Shown here in pieces: positions 1-12,190 of a stretch of 64,000 nucleotides of DNA. The number at the start of each line of letters is the position of its first letter. Position 1 is the stretch's first letter. This stretch comes from Yamagishiella unicocca. Its lineage: Eukaryota > Chlorophyta > Chlorophyceae > Chlamydomonadales > Volvocaceae. The translations under genes and the position numbers were made by a program. The stretch spans positions 1 through 64,000 of the forward strand of contig BDSL01000084.1 in assembly GCA_003116995.1 (NCBI GenBank), read 5' to 3'. The notes beneath the pieces are model-generated. The model worked only from the letters and a program-made list of their open reading frames with translations, searched no databases and was not told the DNA's origin.

Positions 1-181
1 ACAAACAAGCATTCCATTGGGCCCCGTAACCTGCAAAAACTGACGACTATTAATATATATGTTACAAATAAGGGAGAAGCGGTACAGTACTGCCCGGCAA
101 CATATACCCGCAGCCACCGCAGCCAAGCCTACACTGATGATAAGAAGATGCCATGAAACTGGTTGGACATAAACGCTACAT

Positions 182-900
182 CTAGATCGCCTGTGTTGAC
201 GTCCATACCATTAACCTATGAAGCCCACCGCCGCAGAACGAAACGTGCAACCCGCCGCACGAAACAGCTGGAAAGGGTGATAACAAGAAGCCCGGGGAGA
301 GCAGCCCCAAGAAGGAGTCGGCAAATGGCACGGGGACGAACCTAGAAGAGTCACAACCCACACGGACGGGCCAACCACCGCGCGAACCAACAGAAGGAAT
401 AGTAGCACAGAGGGCATTCCGGAAAAGCAGGCAAGACACCGCAGACAGCACCCCACAGGGGCAAAGACCAAGACCCGCCAGCACAACGGAGACAAGGAGA
501 CAAGCCAGCGCTAGCAGCCAGCAGACTCCCTCAATGCACAGGAACAACAGGACCCCGCCACACCGAAGGCGGCGGGGCCCAACTAGGCGCACTACCTCGC
601 AAACGGGAGCAACGCAGAAAACAAAACAAAACAGTCCCCGGACCAGAAGGCACCTGAAAGGCAGGCAAGCGGCCCACAAAGAGGGGTTCCGCATCAACCA
701 GCACACCACAGGTGACCCCCAACCATATGGAGGAACGGGTTGGCGGCCCCGACACCACCCCACCCTGCTCGTGGCACACCGATGTGATCAAAAACCCCGC
801 AGGCGGGCCCAAAAATCAGCAAAGGCTGCGAGTGCACGTCGCCAGGCGGGGGCCCCCCGGGGGGCAAGGGACCCCCGGCCGGCGTGACAGAAACCTGGAG
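182..900. repeat. Dispersed repeat fragment, family shared with 52.5-54.2 kb
   Basis: A purine/GC-rich stretch with open frames on both strands but no recognisable protein. Bases 498-525 are an exact reverse-complement match of 28 bases to 52853-52880. The following segment (about 530-600, with a short inverted GC-rich motif and an AC-rich tail) resembles 53830-53900 and the complement of 52750-52850. The 193-residue minus-strand frame here (182-763) shares a short Trp/Leu/Ala-rich peptide with the frames in the second cluster, which fits a translated repeat rather than a gene. It is probably a transposable-element remnant; its outer limits are uncertain. Confidence 0.55.
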
Positions 901-2007
901 CGTGAAGCGGCCGAGGTCAATCGCACTGAGGGCGGCCAGGGCGACAACATCCCACACACATGGTTCACAGGCAGGGGGGCATCCTTCCGTACAAATCCTG
1001 TATGCATTTCCAATGACACTGTTTCCTATCACCGTGTTCCGGATATGTGGCTTCAAGTTCTGGACGTGCGATACACTCAACGCAATATGTACGACAGGGG
1101 ACCCTTGCCAGCGGGCGGCGACCGCCTGGGGCCATGCACTCGCGCGTAGCTGACTGCGGATGCTGATGTTTGGGCCCAACCGCGGGCCAGCTGGAAAACA
1201 AGACTAGGATAAAACAAGACCGTATGCGTGCATGCTTCTCCTCAACTGTTGGCTCGCTAGCTGAGAGTTGCATGGGGTATCAGCCGGTCTTTACCTTAAG
1301 GTCTGGAGCACACTGTAACAGTTGCTACTACCCCGAAAAACATAGTTACTACTATCCAAAACACCTGAACCCGATCCTGTCGGTCCGGACATTCTGCGCA
1401 GTGTGCAGGGCTTGACATCGATTGTCCACAAGAAATTGTCGATAACAGGGCCAGCGCCAGCGGGTCAGCCGGTAGCGACAAGGACTGCCCCACCGCGCCC
1501 TGCTCCCACACCCACATTCACGGCGGCCTTTTGCTGCAACGCACCAGCGTCAGCCAATTGCCTGGTCTGTTTGGCCTCATACCGCTTCGCACCATGGCGA
1601 GGCTCCTGGTCACGTTACACTATTCGCGCACAGGTGTGACCAGCCGGAGCCCGGGCCGCAGCTGCCATCCACCCCCCGGCGCTCACACACTGGCATCACC
1701 TGCCCGCTGCACGGCCCCGCAGTGCTGCACCCGTTAGTAGTTCTGCGCTTACCTGTCCACACCCGCTCCCTAGTCACAGCTCGAAGCCATCGCAGCGAAA
1801 GAGGCCCACCGCACGGACTTGGCCACAACAGAATTATCCACGCAACTACGGCCCCCGCTTCTTGTGAATCTCCGGCCGCCACTCAGTTCTCCCGCGCCCG
1901 ACAGCCTGGCACGAGTTCCACGTTGGCATTCCGTAGCACCAGACCGCGATCGCATTAAGCTGTTACCCAGATTAGCGCAGACGCGACCCGACCCATCGGC
2001 CGGCGTG
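901..2007. other. Intergenic, no gene seen; 3' flank of YIP1-like gene
   Basis: No exon with convincing splice signals or family similarity was found. The part near 1600-2007 is probably the 3' untranslated region of the minus-strand YIP1-like gene. Confidence 0.5.
1615..1619 (-). terminator. Polyadenylation signal TGTAA (YIP1-like gene)
   Basis: On the minus strand this reads TGTAA, about 390 bases beyond the YIP1-like stop codon. TGTAA is the standard polyadenylation signal in Chlamydomonas and Volvox; its use here is inferred from position. Confidence 0.4.
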
Positions 2008-4040
2008 CTAGTAGACGATGAGCAGCGCGAAGGTGGCATATGAGAGAAGGCAAGGGTACATGATGATGCCCTGTCCGAGGGACGGGGGGGGGCAAGAGGT
2101 GGGTCAGACGTGATATGCGCTCGGCATTATGCTGGTGCGATGCACCACCTTGCTCACTATCGTGTCAGTATGGCGTGCACTAGGCCTAGGGGCGGCTATT
2201 CTACCAGCCGTTACACTTAAGGTAGCGGCTGATAATAGCTGCCCAGGATGTGCGGTAGGGTCCCGGTGGACGGACGCGGCTGTGAAGGAGACTGCCCAGC
2301 GAACTCCACACGCACAACGACGCGCTGCCGCCTTTCTTGCGGCCGCCCAGCGAGCAGCGAGAAGTGGCCTCTAAGCGAATCAAGCGCTTAAGTAGCGACC
2401 CCAACTCGAGGCACCCTATCCTGGCACGCAGGCGCTAGCCGTATGGTTTTGCCCGGCCCTGCACCACCCTCGTGTCCCGCTCTGACTGCCCCATACCCGC
2501 ATGTAACGCCCCATGTCGCCTTCACTCCCGCACCCGCTCGCCTCAGCGACCCCTCCCAGCGCACCTTGAGCTCCCCCAGCGCCGAACACCGCCGAGCGAA
2601 AATCCGCGACGCTGTCAGCGCAGCCCACACGGTGCACGCGGCAGCAGCCAACAGCGACACTGGTCCCCTGCGAGGATGGGGGAGGGGTGGCATAAAGACC
2701 GGGGGGGAGGGCGAGGGGGGAGGGATGGACGACTGCACGGTGTGGGCCAAACAGAGGTGGACGCCCCCTCCCCCGCAGTACTGGGGGATCAAAGGCAGAG
2801 ATACGTGGCAGCGAACAGCGTTGAGATCACCCGAGACAACCAGAGCTGTGAACGTCGGCCGGGTGACCACCTTCTGGCTGCGCAGCTTTCCTACCCTAGC
2901 TGTCGATACATCGCTGCCAAAAGGCGTCAGGAGCAGGCAGGTCACATCAGAGCGGTTTACTTGCCAAACCGACGCCATCACCATACCGCCGCTCCTGACG
3001 CCCCCTGCCCGCTCCACACATCCTCACACGCTCGCTGGAGCCCACCAACCGCGCCCCACTGGTTGCCCAGGTGCACATAGCCTCGTGCCACTCGGCGCGA
3101 GAAAGCCCCCGGTTGGCCAGTTACTTGGCCAAATGTGCCGTTTTTCCCATGTCGGTTCAACTACACCACTAGCAGCCGCCTGCCGCACCTGGGCATGAGG
3201 ATAGCCATCGCGTTGTATACGACTAGGGGGAGCATGCTGTAGCCTACGACGCAGCAGCAGCCGTAAAGGTCAAGGTTCTTCGCCTCTGCCCCCTCGGGTC
3301 CGACCAGCTGACGCAGCATGAACCACAGCAGGATGGAGAAGACAACGCTCCAGCCCAGAGTCACACCGAAGTGCAGCTTGCCCATCTGGTGTGCAGGAGC
3401 GGGGCCGGGGGAGTGGGGTATCTGCCGGTCCGCAGCGAAGGCGAACGCCAAGGCCTGCACGCTGCTGTAATGCGCACATGCTGCGTGCACACGCTGGAAC
3501 GCACTAGTGTGTACTGTGGGCGGGCGGGCCGGGGCGAGTAGATCGCACAAGGTGAAGGGGACTTGGGGTTGGGGGGCTGGGCGCTCAAGGTGCAGCTCAC
3601 CAGCAGTTGCAGGCCAGCAAGAACGAACACGAAGATGAGCGCCCCGCCCATATCCAAGTCATCCAAGTACCGCGAGTTGAAACGCCACAGAAGCACGGCT
3701 CGCGTCTTCAGAAAGATCGCGCCGATGTCGATGCCCAGTTCTGCCAAGGCAGGGGCAGTAAACCAGTCCACTTTATATATACGCAATGCAGACTTGGCTA
3801 CATCTGCCGTTGTTAACGGAAGTAATCGGGCTCCCGATGCCCTCCCAAATTCGCACCTTCAAGGAGCGGTGGCTCGTCTTCGTAGCTGCTGCCAGCGCTG
3901 TTACCATAGCCTGCGCTTGGCGCAGAATATGCGCCGTAAGAACCGTAGCTGCCCGCGCCACCCGCGCTGAACCACTCGACACCGGCCGGTTGACCACCTC
4001 CGAAGCTGTGATCCGGGGGCCTCATGCCCCAATCCGCCAT
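2008..4040 (-). CDS. YIP1/YIPF5-family Golgi membrane protein
   Basis: Five exons on the minus strand: 4040-3857, 3740-3601, 3385-3189, 2667-2565 and 2070-2008. All introns are GT-AG, the exons sum to 687 nt, and they encode 228 residues. The N-terminus starts MADWG and is Gly/Ser/Tyr-rich. It is followed by the YIPF5 hallmark EDEPPLLEELGI (about 54-65), a PPLLEELGI-type motif. Five predicted membrane spans lie at about 94-110, 113-131, 151-170, 176-196 and 210-228, and the chain ends directly after the last span, as in the family. The length is a little short of the usual 250-260. YIPF5/Yip1 proteins sit in ER exit sites and the Golgi and bind Rab GTPases and YIF1 during vesicle formation. 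The start was chosen as the only ATG before the conserved N-terminus. The gene diverges from the NHX antiporter. Confidence 0.9.
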
Positions 4041-4719
4041 GATCACTGGTCAAGCCGGTCGCGCTGGCTCAAATCGATAGCCGTTAGTTGCTTCACGTTG
4101 CTACCGAACGCGTCGGGATCGAAGCATTAACTATATACGCGCCCCGTCCTATAATGTAAATGTTGCGTGAGGTCAAGGCCTAAATGGACGCGGCTTCAGT
4201 GCGTAATTCAAGTTTGCCAACTGGGGCTTCACTTGTTTGCTGAAAGGGCGATCAAGCATAGGATAAGACGGGGTATTGGAAATTTGTGTGGCGTGGCAAG
4301 GTTCATCGATTGGTGTCTTACTTTCTCCTTGGCCATGTAGCGGTGTAGGTTGACGCATGTTGCGCGCGTACGACAAATACCCGTCCCCTTTCTCCATTCA
4401 TGCACAAAAATAGAGGGCCCTGACACGCTTGAACGCTTCAGATATGCATGATATGCTCGAATACAATTTCTGAGGTGGTGGATACCAAAATCAACCTTCT
4501 GATATTACCGGTAATGACTTGTCCAAACATCCTTCGCAGCCTTCTTTTCTGCACGACCATGTATAATATATGGTCTAAGCGATGGATCCAACGCTGATTG
4601 TGAGTTCATGCGGGGGCAGTGGCCAAGACCATATATTTTAACAGTGACCAGCCGCCGCTCGGTCCTGCCAGCTGCGCCGTTCTGCAACTTTCGATCTGGT
4701 GGCGATCTGCATCGGAGCA
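4041..4719. promoter_or_regulatory. Divergent intergenic region between YIP1-like and NHX genes
   Basis: This 679-base stretch separates the two start codons and must hold both promoters and 5' untranslated regions. No conserved box could be assigned with confidence. Base composition is more AT-rich than in the flanking exons. Confidence 0.45.
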
Positions 4720-7700
4720 ATGACGCCAGATGAAGCACTCGCAGCTGCAGCGGCAGCAGCGGAGACCGATGTGCCAAGCAAGTCAAAAGGGACGGACCTA
4801 GAGCTTGCGGGCCTTACAACAGGTGCGACACGTATGTGTGCGTCGTTTAGGGAGAGATTTCCGTCTGCCATTCCCCTCAGAGGTGCTCCCCTGGGTTCGC
4901 GCCTTTGACAGCCCCACGTGTGCCGCTTTCATGGATCCTGACCTCTTAAAACCACGGGCCTTGGATTGGTGTGCGTGGTAGCTTACTTCTCGTAAACGCG
5001 AAAAGGGAGTTCGGTGCGGTGGCAGTTGCTGCCATCGCCTCAAGTCTCCGGCCTGGAGGATAGCACTTGCAGTAGCTGCAGGAGCCCTTCAGCACCCACC
5101 GCTCACTGTTGTGGCCCTGTAAGGGTGTCACACGTATGGTGCTGTGCGGCAATTCCTCCCTTCGGCTTCGCACCGCTCCTGCTGCTACTGCTGCTGCAAG
5201 GATGATCTCTACGTTGCTCATTATGGTTGGGTACGCTATACCTCGGTTACGGTTCGGCCCGAAATCTTGCCATGCTGCTCTGTGCCCTGCTGCGCAGGCG
5301 CGCTTGTGCTGCTAGCTGCCATTTGGAGCCTACTGGGTCACTACATCAGCTCCCGGTGCGTGGGTTGCGGGGACAGCAGAGGGCTCCCGGGTCGGGCGGG
5401 TGGGTTAAGGACGCAGCAGCTCGTCCACCAGCCCCACGTTGTACCTGTCACAGCAGGCCAGCAGCTGCACACCCGCCGCCACTCACCCCTTCCCAGGACC
5501 CGTTCCCCCCTTCTTTACCTTGTTATCCGTACCACCTTACTCGTTGCACCCACTCGCCAACTGCGCCACATGGCCCCCACAGCTCCCGTTACCTCAACGA
5601 GAGCGGCACCGCCTGCCTGCTGGGCCTTGCGGCGGGTGTGCTGCTGCTGGCATGCCGTGACACGGACAATGCGGGGCTGGTGGACGAGCTGCTGCGCTTC
5701 AACAGCGCCTCGTTCTTCACGTGAGGGGGGCCAGTGGACCGGGGAGGAGTGCACTGAAGCGGAGCCCGGGGGGGTACCTGGAGGCGGGGGGTGCTGGTGC
5801 GGCGATGGGGGGGGCCCTGGAAGGAGGGTAGGGAGGCTGACGACATAAAGGTGATGGGACGGATGGAGGATTTTGGTGCCGGCCTCTGCACCCGGCCTTA
5901 TACGCCGGGTGCATCTTCCGCCCGCACACCCCGCCTGACCTCAGCTTATCCAGCCGGTGCCGCGTCCCTCCGTGCACCCCTCCCGCCGCCTCCTGCGCCC
6001 AGATACCTGTTGCCCCCGGTCATCTTCTACGCGGGGCTGTCAGTGGAGCAGCGCCTCTTTTTTAGCAACCTGCCCTCCATTTTGAGGTGAGCTGGGGGTA
6101 TAAAATAAATCCGCGAATCCACGGCCGATCAACCAAGGGCGATGACAATGGAGGTCCCAGAAGAGACGGCGGGCGAGTAGACGGAGGTGCTGTGGAATCG
6201 TAAGATGACGGTAACGTAGACTAGTAGGAACAAGTTGGTGCTAGGAAGGCGATTAAATGGTGAACTAATGAGCTGGGGGGCCCGTAAGGGCACGGACAGG
6301 TGCGAAGTTGAGCAGTCAGTGTAGCAGCTTGTGGCGTCGTTTGGTGTGTAGTTCAGCGACCCCACGAGTGGCCCCGCCAGACAGACGCACGTTATTGGCT
6401 GCCCCCAAAGGGTGGTGTAGGATCCCCTTGTCACGAATCTTGGAACTAGGGGGCGCTTCCCCCCTTCTTACTTGTGAACTCCGCTCCCTTGCCGCCGTCG
6501 CTGCCGCAGCTTTGGCGTGCTGGGCACCCTGGTGTCCTTCGTGCTCATCTCCGCCACCCTGTACAGTCTGGGGGGTAGCACAGTGGGCATGGACGCGCAG
6601 GTGCGCACGGCCGCCGCCTCTCAAACCCTAAAGCGCTGCTGGCCCTCCACTGGCATTGCCCTTCAATTCCATTAACAGCCACGCACCCACCCAACCCTAG
6701 GACTGCCTGGCCCTGGGTGCCGTGTTCGCTGCGACCGACTCGGTGGCCGTGCTGGGGCTGCTGGACCCGCGCGCCTCCCCACAGCTGTTCAGCCTGGTGT
6801 TCGGGGAGGGGATTGTGAACGACGCCACCAGTGTGGTGCTGCTGGGGGCACTGACGCGGATGGCGAAGCAGCAGGAAGGCTATGGTGGCGGGGAGGGGCA
6901 GTACAGCGGCAAGTTCGACGAGGGATTGGGCGACTCAGGGGCCGCTGCTGGCGACTCGGTGCTGGTGCTGGTGTGGCGGCTGATGGGGAACTTCGGGTGA
7001 GATGGTTTCGGGGCGACGGTCCAGGGGGGTAGCTGATCTTTGGGGCTGCGGGATGTTTGCGAAGCCCGGCTGTGTGCGTGTTCTCACCCTAGACTTGAAT
7101 TGTGCGCCGTCCTCTTCCCCCCCCCTTTCTGTGTCCATTGTCGTGTAACCGGGTCTTCTCGCCACCCCTTCCCTCACTTCCTGCAGCTACCTGCTCCTAA
7201 CCAGCACCTGCCTGGGCATAGCGGCCGGCATGGGGGTGGCGGCGGTGCTTCGCGGCAGGATAGCGAGCCAGGGGCCGCACCACGTGAGCATCGGGGGGGA
7301 CGGAGGGAGGGCGACGGGTGAGGGCGGTGGGCGCTAACGTGGACCAGGTGAAAGTGAAGGAGATACCGTCAACCCAGGCTGACTCATGCGCCTACCCTCG
7401 TGCGTTTCCTTGCCGTGTATACCGCAGGAGGTTGCGCTCGTGGGGCTGCTGTCATACCTAGCGTACCTAGCAGCGGAGGTGCTCGGCCTGTCGGCCATCC
7501 TCTCGCTCTTCTGCTGCGGCGCGGCTGTGTCGCACTTCGCACTGCGCAACGGTGTCTCCGCCGCCGCCGGGGACGACCCATCGGTGCACGGCGGTGCAGC
7601 TGGCGAGCTCAGCGGCGAAGGGCCCCTCACCGCTGCCGGCACACCACACGCCGGTGGCCACAGGCTCGCCGAAAGCAGTGAGGGCGCGGCGGCGGGGGAC

Positions 7701-10275
7701 CGGGCCGACAGCGCGGTGTCGTGGTACGAAACGTACGCACCGATTCTCGGCGACGACAGCAATGACCGAGGCGGCAGCAGAAGCAGAGTCAGCGGCGGCG
7801 GCGTGCTGTGGGCGTTGACGGCGCCGGCGAAGCGACTCGCTGCTCGGGCATTTGGTGGCGGCGGCGGGACGTGCATGACCCCCGCCGGGGCGTCTACCAC
7901 GATCAACGCCTTCCGCAGTCTGTCGTACGTCGCCGAGGGGCTTATCTTCATCTACCTGGGCATGGACTGCCTGGATCCAGTGCGCTGGCAGGTAAGTCGG
8001 CCGGGGAGAAGGGGGACCGGGTAGAGGGGCAGTGAGGTCACCACAGTGCGCATTGAGAGCCACACGGAGGGACTCCGAGTGAAGGGCGGGTCACCCGTCG
8101 GAGGGTTGGGGCGGAGGGTAGCACGCCGTGAAGGGCCCCCAGCAAGGGGCGGTGACCTCCATCAAGAGGAAAGCAGCGGGAGGAGTGGGCGCAGGAGGTA
8201 CTTGGCGTTGCTCGGGTGTCCGTGTGGCCTTCCCGGCTGTCACCGCAACTGATCGCGCCTCAACCCAACCGTCCCACCCCCTCCGACAGGCGTCGTATGC
8301 CACGGAGGTGGTGTGGCTGGTCGGGTTGCTGCTGTTCCTGCTGCTGGTAGGTGTCACTGCGGCGGCAAGGGTGCGACTGCGGCTCCCGCCACACTGGCAA
8401 CCCCAGTAGCATCTGCGGACACCGAGATCAAGCCAGCTGCCCCCTGCCTGCCTGCCTCTTTCGGCCCATGCGACGCTGACACACTCGCCAAGTCTGCGGC
8501 CCGCCCGCGCTGGGCATCCCATCACTACCATTACCACAGCCACCACGCCGCCTTTTTCTCCCCTCTCCCCCTACAACCCGCGCACGCCCAGGTGGCTCGT
8601 GCCGCCAGCGTGGTCCCCCTCAGCATGCTGCACAACCTGTACGCGCCGCGCCACCAGCGCCTGAGCGGCCGGGACATGCTGGTCATCTGGTGAGGGCGCA
8701 GGGCGGGGGAAGAGGAGGCAGGGCGGCGCGGTGGGCTGGTGCGGCGGGCGCAGCTGCGGGGCGTGGGCTGCTGCTACCTGCCGGCTGCTGGACGGTCAGC
8801 AGGGAACGGGCTGGAAGATGCAGCTTGAGGCGGCGACCCGGGTGTAAGGGCCGAGGGGATAGACGGAGAGCGGCGAGGCAGGCCACGAGGGCGGGGCAGG
8901 CAGAACACGGAGGCCGCAATGATGTAGGTGTAAGGAAACTGCCGAGGGCGCTCCTCCTCGCGGCGCAATCACCCGCCTCGTTCCCTCCCTCCCCCAGGTG
9001 GTCGGGCCTTATGCGGGGGGCCGTCTCAGTGGCGCTTGTGTACCTCAACTTCGACACCGGGGACGGCTCGCAGCCCGCAGCTGACGCCATCATTGCACCG
9101 CACCACACCGGGCCCTGGCCTACCGCCAACAAGGGCGGCGGCCGCCTGCTCTCATCAGCCGCCGCTGCCGGCCGTGCGCGCGCTCGCCTCCTGCAGGACC
9201 CCTCCGCAGCCGACATGACCGGCGCCGACGACACCGCCACCTCCAACCCCGACGCGTCGGCGGCGCTGGCCGTGGCGGCGGCGCTGGCTGAGGCTGACGC
9301 TCTGAGCTCCCGGCAGCACGCCACCCTGATTGTGGCCACCCTGCTGGTGGTGGTGGCCAGTCTGCTGGTGGTCAGCACCCTCACCAAGCCGCTGCTGCAG
9401 GTGAGGGCGGAGTCCTGGGCATGAAGACGTGGGCAGCGGTAGAGAGAGGCGGCTGAGGAGCACTTTCAGTCGTGGGTTGGCGGTTGTGGGCGCTCCGGGT
9501 CGGCCATATCCGAACCGCACGACACCGCTGTTCGCGGACTGTTGGCAAAGAGGCCCGCATCGCAGCAGTGGCGGCTGCGCGCGAGGGAGTGAGTCGAGCG
9601 CCGCCGTGATGACCTCCCGCCCACCTGCCGCCTCTGTCTCTCGCAGGCTGTCCTGGAGGCGGATCCACGGAAGCCGCCATTGAAGGTAGGCCGCCGCCAC
9701 CGCAGTAGCAGCGATAGCAGCACTGCCACCCAACGGCAGTCTGCAGGGGCAACACCTGTGATGCAGTGCTGTACCCTCGCACGATGCAGCTCTCAGCGCA
9801 CAACGCAACGCCCCAACTCCTGTCGGCGCAGGTATTAAGTGAGGCGCTGTTCGACCCGTGGGTCGACGCCACGTGGCGCCTCCAAGTAGCACTGGGCCGC
9901 TCGTATCGGCGCTGGACTGGCACTTTCGGCGGCGCCTCTGACGAGGGCGGACCCCGGGACCCAGGCGGGCCCGGCGGTGTTGCCTCTCCAGCGGGCGCCC
10001 GCAGGGTCACCTCCACCACCGCCCTCGCCTTCATCACGACCCACACCATCCCTATGACCAGCTTGGGCGGAGTGGGACCTGGAGCGGACCTGGGCGGCCG
10101 GGGCCAGTCGGCACCCACTGGGGGCGCCATGGCGGCATCGCTCAAGGGTGCCACGGCGTCGGCGGTGGGGGGCTCAGGTACGGCGGGGGGCGGCACCACG
10201 CTGGAGGGGGGTAGCCAGTTGGGACAGCCGAGGGGGAAGAGGGCAGCTTGCTTAAGGCCCCGCGCCGGTCGATGA
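4720..10275 (+). CDS. NHX-type Na+(K+)/H+ antiporter, vacuolar class
   Basis: Thirteen exons: 4720-4822, 5298-5355, 5583-5720, 6003-6086, 6510-6600, 6701-6996, 7187-7283, 7428-7991, 8290-8346, 8592-8689, 8998-9400, 9647-9685 and 9832-10275. All introns are GT-AG and the total is 2472 nt, or 823 residues. The amiloride-site-like FFTYLLPPVIF lies at about 98-108. FAATDS (167-172) is followed by GEGIVNDATSVVL, and the late motif is GLMRGAVSVAL (532-542). Both central motifs match plant NHX1-4 (vacuolar) better than NHX5/6. The C-terminal region keeps a weak version of the NHX tail around the Trp-rich segment WVDATWRLQV. Exon 8 carries a Gly/Ala/Ser-rich insertion of roughly 120 residues between two membrane spans, which explains the length above the usual 540. 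The family exchanges lumenal protons for cytosolic Na+ or K+. Exact ion and organelle are inferred. Confidence 0.9.
6090..6172 (+). repeat. Short interspersed repeat, copy 1 (in NHX intron 4)
   Basis: Begins GGGGGTATAAAATAA, then has a CGCGAATCCACGGCCG core and a segment ending in CCCAGAAGAGA. It is about 85% identical to 17298-17378 over roughly 80 bases, and the core recurs at 28450-28467. It lies immediately after the donor of NHX intron 4. It has no coding capacity, and a MITE or SINE-like remnant is likely. Confidence 0.6.
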
Positions 10276-11297
10276 TCACACAGGCAGGCGCCATCACACA
10301 GAGTGCAACCGGCCAACAGGTTGCCTTGAATTTGCGTCAAGTGCCGCAACGGAGTTATTGTTGCTCGTCCTATGCTGTCGGAATCCCGGGCCGCGCCTTC
10401 TGACCCCCTGACTGATGGCGCCGCCCTTCCGCTGCACCGGCTGGTGGCTGTGGTGGCGCCCCCACCCGCAGCTGCAGGTGACCGAGCGCGCCTGCGAGTC
10501 ACGGGGACCCGCCGGGCCGGTGGCGCGGTGGTCTGGGAGGACGAGCTGGAGGAGGGGGACGAGGAGGAAGCCGATAACGGAGCCGGAGCTGGCGCTGGTG
10601 GTGGCGGCCGCAGTGGCGGGCAGAGTTGAGGTGGGGAAGGCGGCGCTGCCTCCGACGGGCCGTTGCGTCATGTCGCGCGGGCGCGCGCCTGCACTGTGCA
10701 AATGGCGGGCGCAGGAGCGCCAGGCTGGTAGCTGGGCCCTGGTACGGGCCTCGAGTTGATTGATGGGGGTGGGGCGCTCACGGGAGCTTTTTGCAAATAG
10801 AGACCATAGAGTGTAAGATGTTGAAAAACCGGTTTCGGGAGGGGCGCCATAAGGGATGAAGTAGGATGCCGCTAATGTTGGACGGGCCAAGTTTTTAGGG
10901 CGCATTTCTGGCAATGGCGGAAGCCGCTCCATGCCTGCATACGGCCATGTTTCACGGGCGGTGATCCCTGTGGGTTAGTATCACTCGCTGGGTGTGGCAC
11001 GCAGTGCTAGCGTTACCGATGAGCTCCGTTCCTTGCCGCGGGGCGGGGTAAGGGGCGGGGCGGACACATCACCAAGCCGCGGCTGGTGACCATGCACAGC
11101 ACACAGCGTGCAAAGCATGTGGCATGTCGCGAAGTTGGGCGAAGATTGATCGTACGAATGAGGCAGGTTGAAATGGCGCAACACAGTATCATTACAGTAA
11201 CCTTATCACAATGATTACGACATAATACGGCATCCAGGACGTCGTGAGGTCCACGTTACTGGAATGCGTCAACATTGTCTGCCTTTATTCGAGTGAC
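10276..11297. other. NHX 3' flank and intergenic DNA
   Basis: Contains the probable 3' untranslated region of the antiporter gene. Long open frames between 10372 and 10932 on both strands are low-complexity and have no splice or family support. Confidence 0.5.
10812..10816 (+). terminator. Polyadenylation signal TGTAA (NHX gene)
   Basis: The first TGTAA after the NHX stop codon, about 540 bases downstream, in sense orientation. Confidence 0.45.
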
Positions 11298-11890
11298 TCA
11301 GCGCACTTCCACATTTCCAGCTGCTGAGAGAGCGAATTCGGAAATAGCAGGGTCGGCTGTGCTCTTGCTGCCGGGCTGTGACGGTGTCGGTTTGCGCCGT
11401 GGGGGCTGCGGCCCATAGAGCAGTCGAAGGCGGTCCTGCTGGCGCTTGCAGGCATGAAACTCATACAGTGGGTCTGCTAGCATCGAACTTCTGGTCCAGC
11501 GGTGACATCACAGAAGCTATCAGACGCCTGTCTGACTGAAAGCCGTGCCTACGGTAGGTGCGCTCGCCTGCACCCGTCACCCTGCTTTGCATTAAATAGT
11601 AGTGTATCGCCCCAACATCGCCTGACGCAGCCGCAGCTGCTGTGGACGCGCCGGCCCGGGGACATCCGGCACGGCAGCAGCCGGTGGCCGGACGAAACAA
11701 AGATAGGAGTACTGGTACAGCCCAAGCGTGGGTCCCGGGTCAGATGTTGCCTCGTCGAAGGCTGCAACATAGGAAGAGCCTCCAGCACGGCCCAGTGCGG
11801 ATGACAAAGGCCCGTACGCGTAATACTGATACGTAATCCACAGGTGATAATTGGAAGGGATCAAGAGGTCAGTGGGTCCAAGGAAGAGCA
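11298..11890 (-). other. Possible small multi-exon gene, structure unresolved
   Basis: Minus-strand frames here look protein-like. One terminal segment (about 11480-11298) begins near MLADPLYEFHACKRQQDRL and ends at a stop at 11298. A Tyr-rich segment lies upstream (about 11840-11660). No combination of splice sites joining them in frame could be settled. The plus strand also has an exon-like piece (about 11912-12019, ending at a good GTACGT donor), so the coding strand is not certain. No family is recognised. Confidence 0.25.
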
Positions 11891-12185
11891 ATGCTACGTG
11901 CCCCAGCTAGAGCTGGCTGATTGGCGGCCTCCAACATGCAACCGACATATGTTCCGACCGCTAACGGAGACAACTACATTTTTAGTTGTTATTCGAAGGT
12001 CGGATAATCCAAACAGCAAGGTACGTCCGTCCTCTACACCGCTATGGCCCCAGAACCCGCGTCTCCCCCACTCACGCCGCCGGTCGCTTGCCACCCCTGC
12101 ATCAGGCGTGTGGCCTCATTAACTGTCAACGATTTGCAAACGTACAACGGAAATGCATATGCGTCCCGTGCATACCAACAAGGTA

Positions 12186-12190
12186 TTACA
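12186..12190 (-). terminator. Polyadenylation signal TGTAA (gene at 12.7-15.6 kb)
   Basis: Reads TGTAA on the minus strand, about 470 bases past the stop of the low-complexity gene. Confidence 0.4.

Noticed and set aside
182..763. 193-residue Leu/Val/Cys-rich minus-strand frame
   Set aside because: It is repeated in part in the 52.5-54.2 kb repeat cluster, and its hydrophobic composition comes from reading a purine-rich repeat on the opposite strand.
3361..3600. Read-through of YIP1-like exon 2 into its intron
   Set aside because: The frame stays open past the donor at 3600, but the YIP1 alignment continues cleanly only after the acceptor at 3385.
10372..10932. Acidic plus-strand frame and long minus-strand frame after NHX
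   Set aside because: Low complexity, no conserved motif, and it lies in the probable 3' untranslated region ahead of the TGTAA signal.
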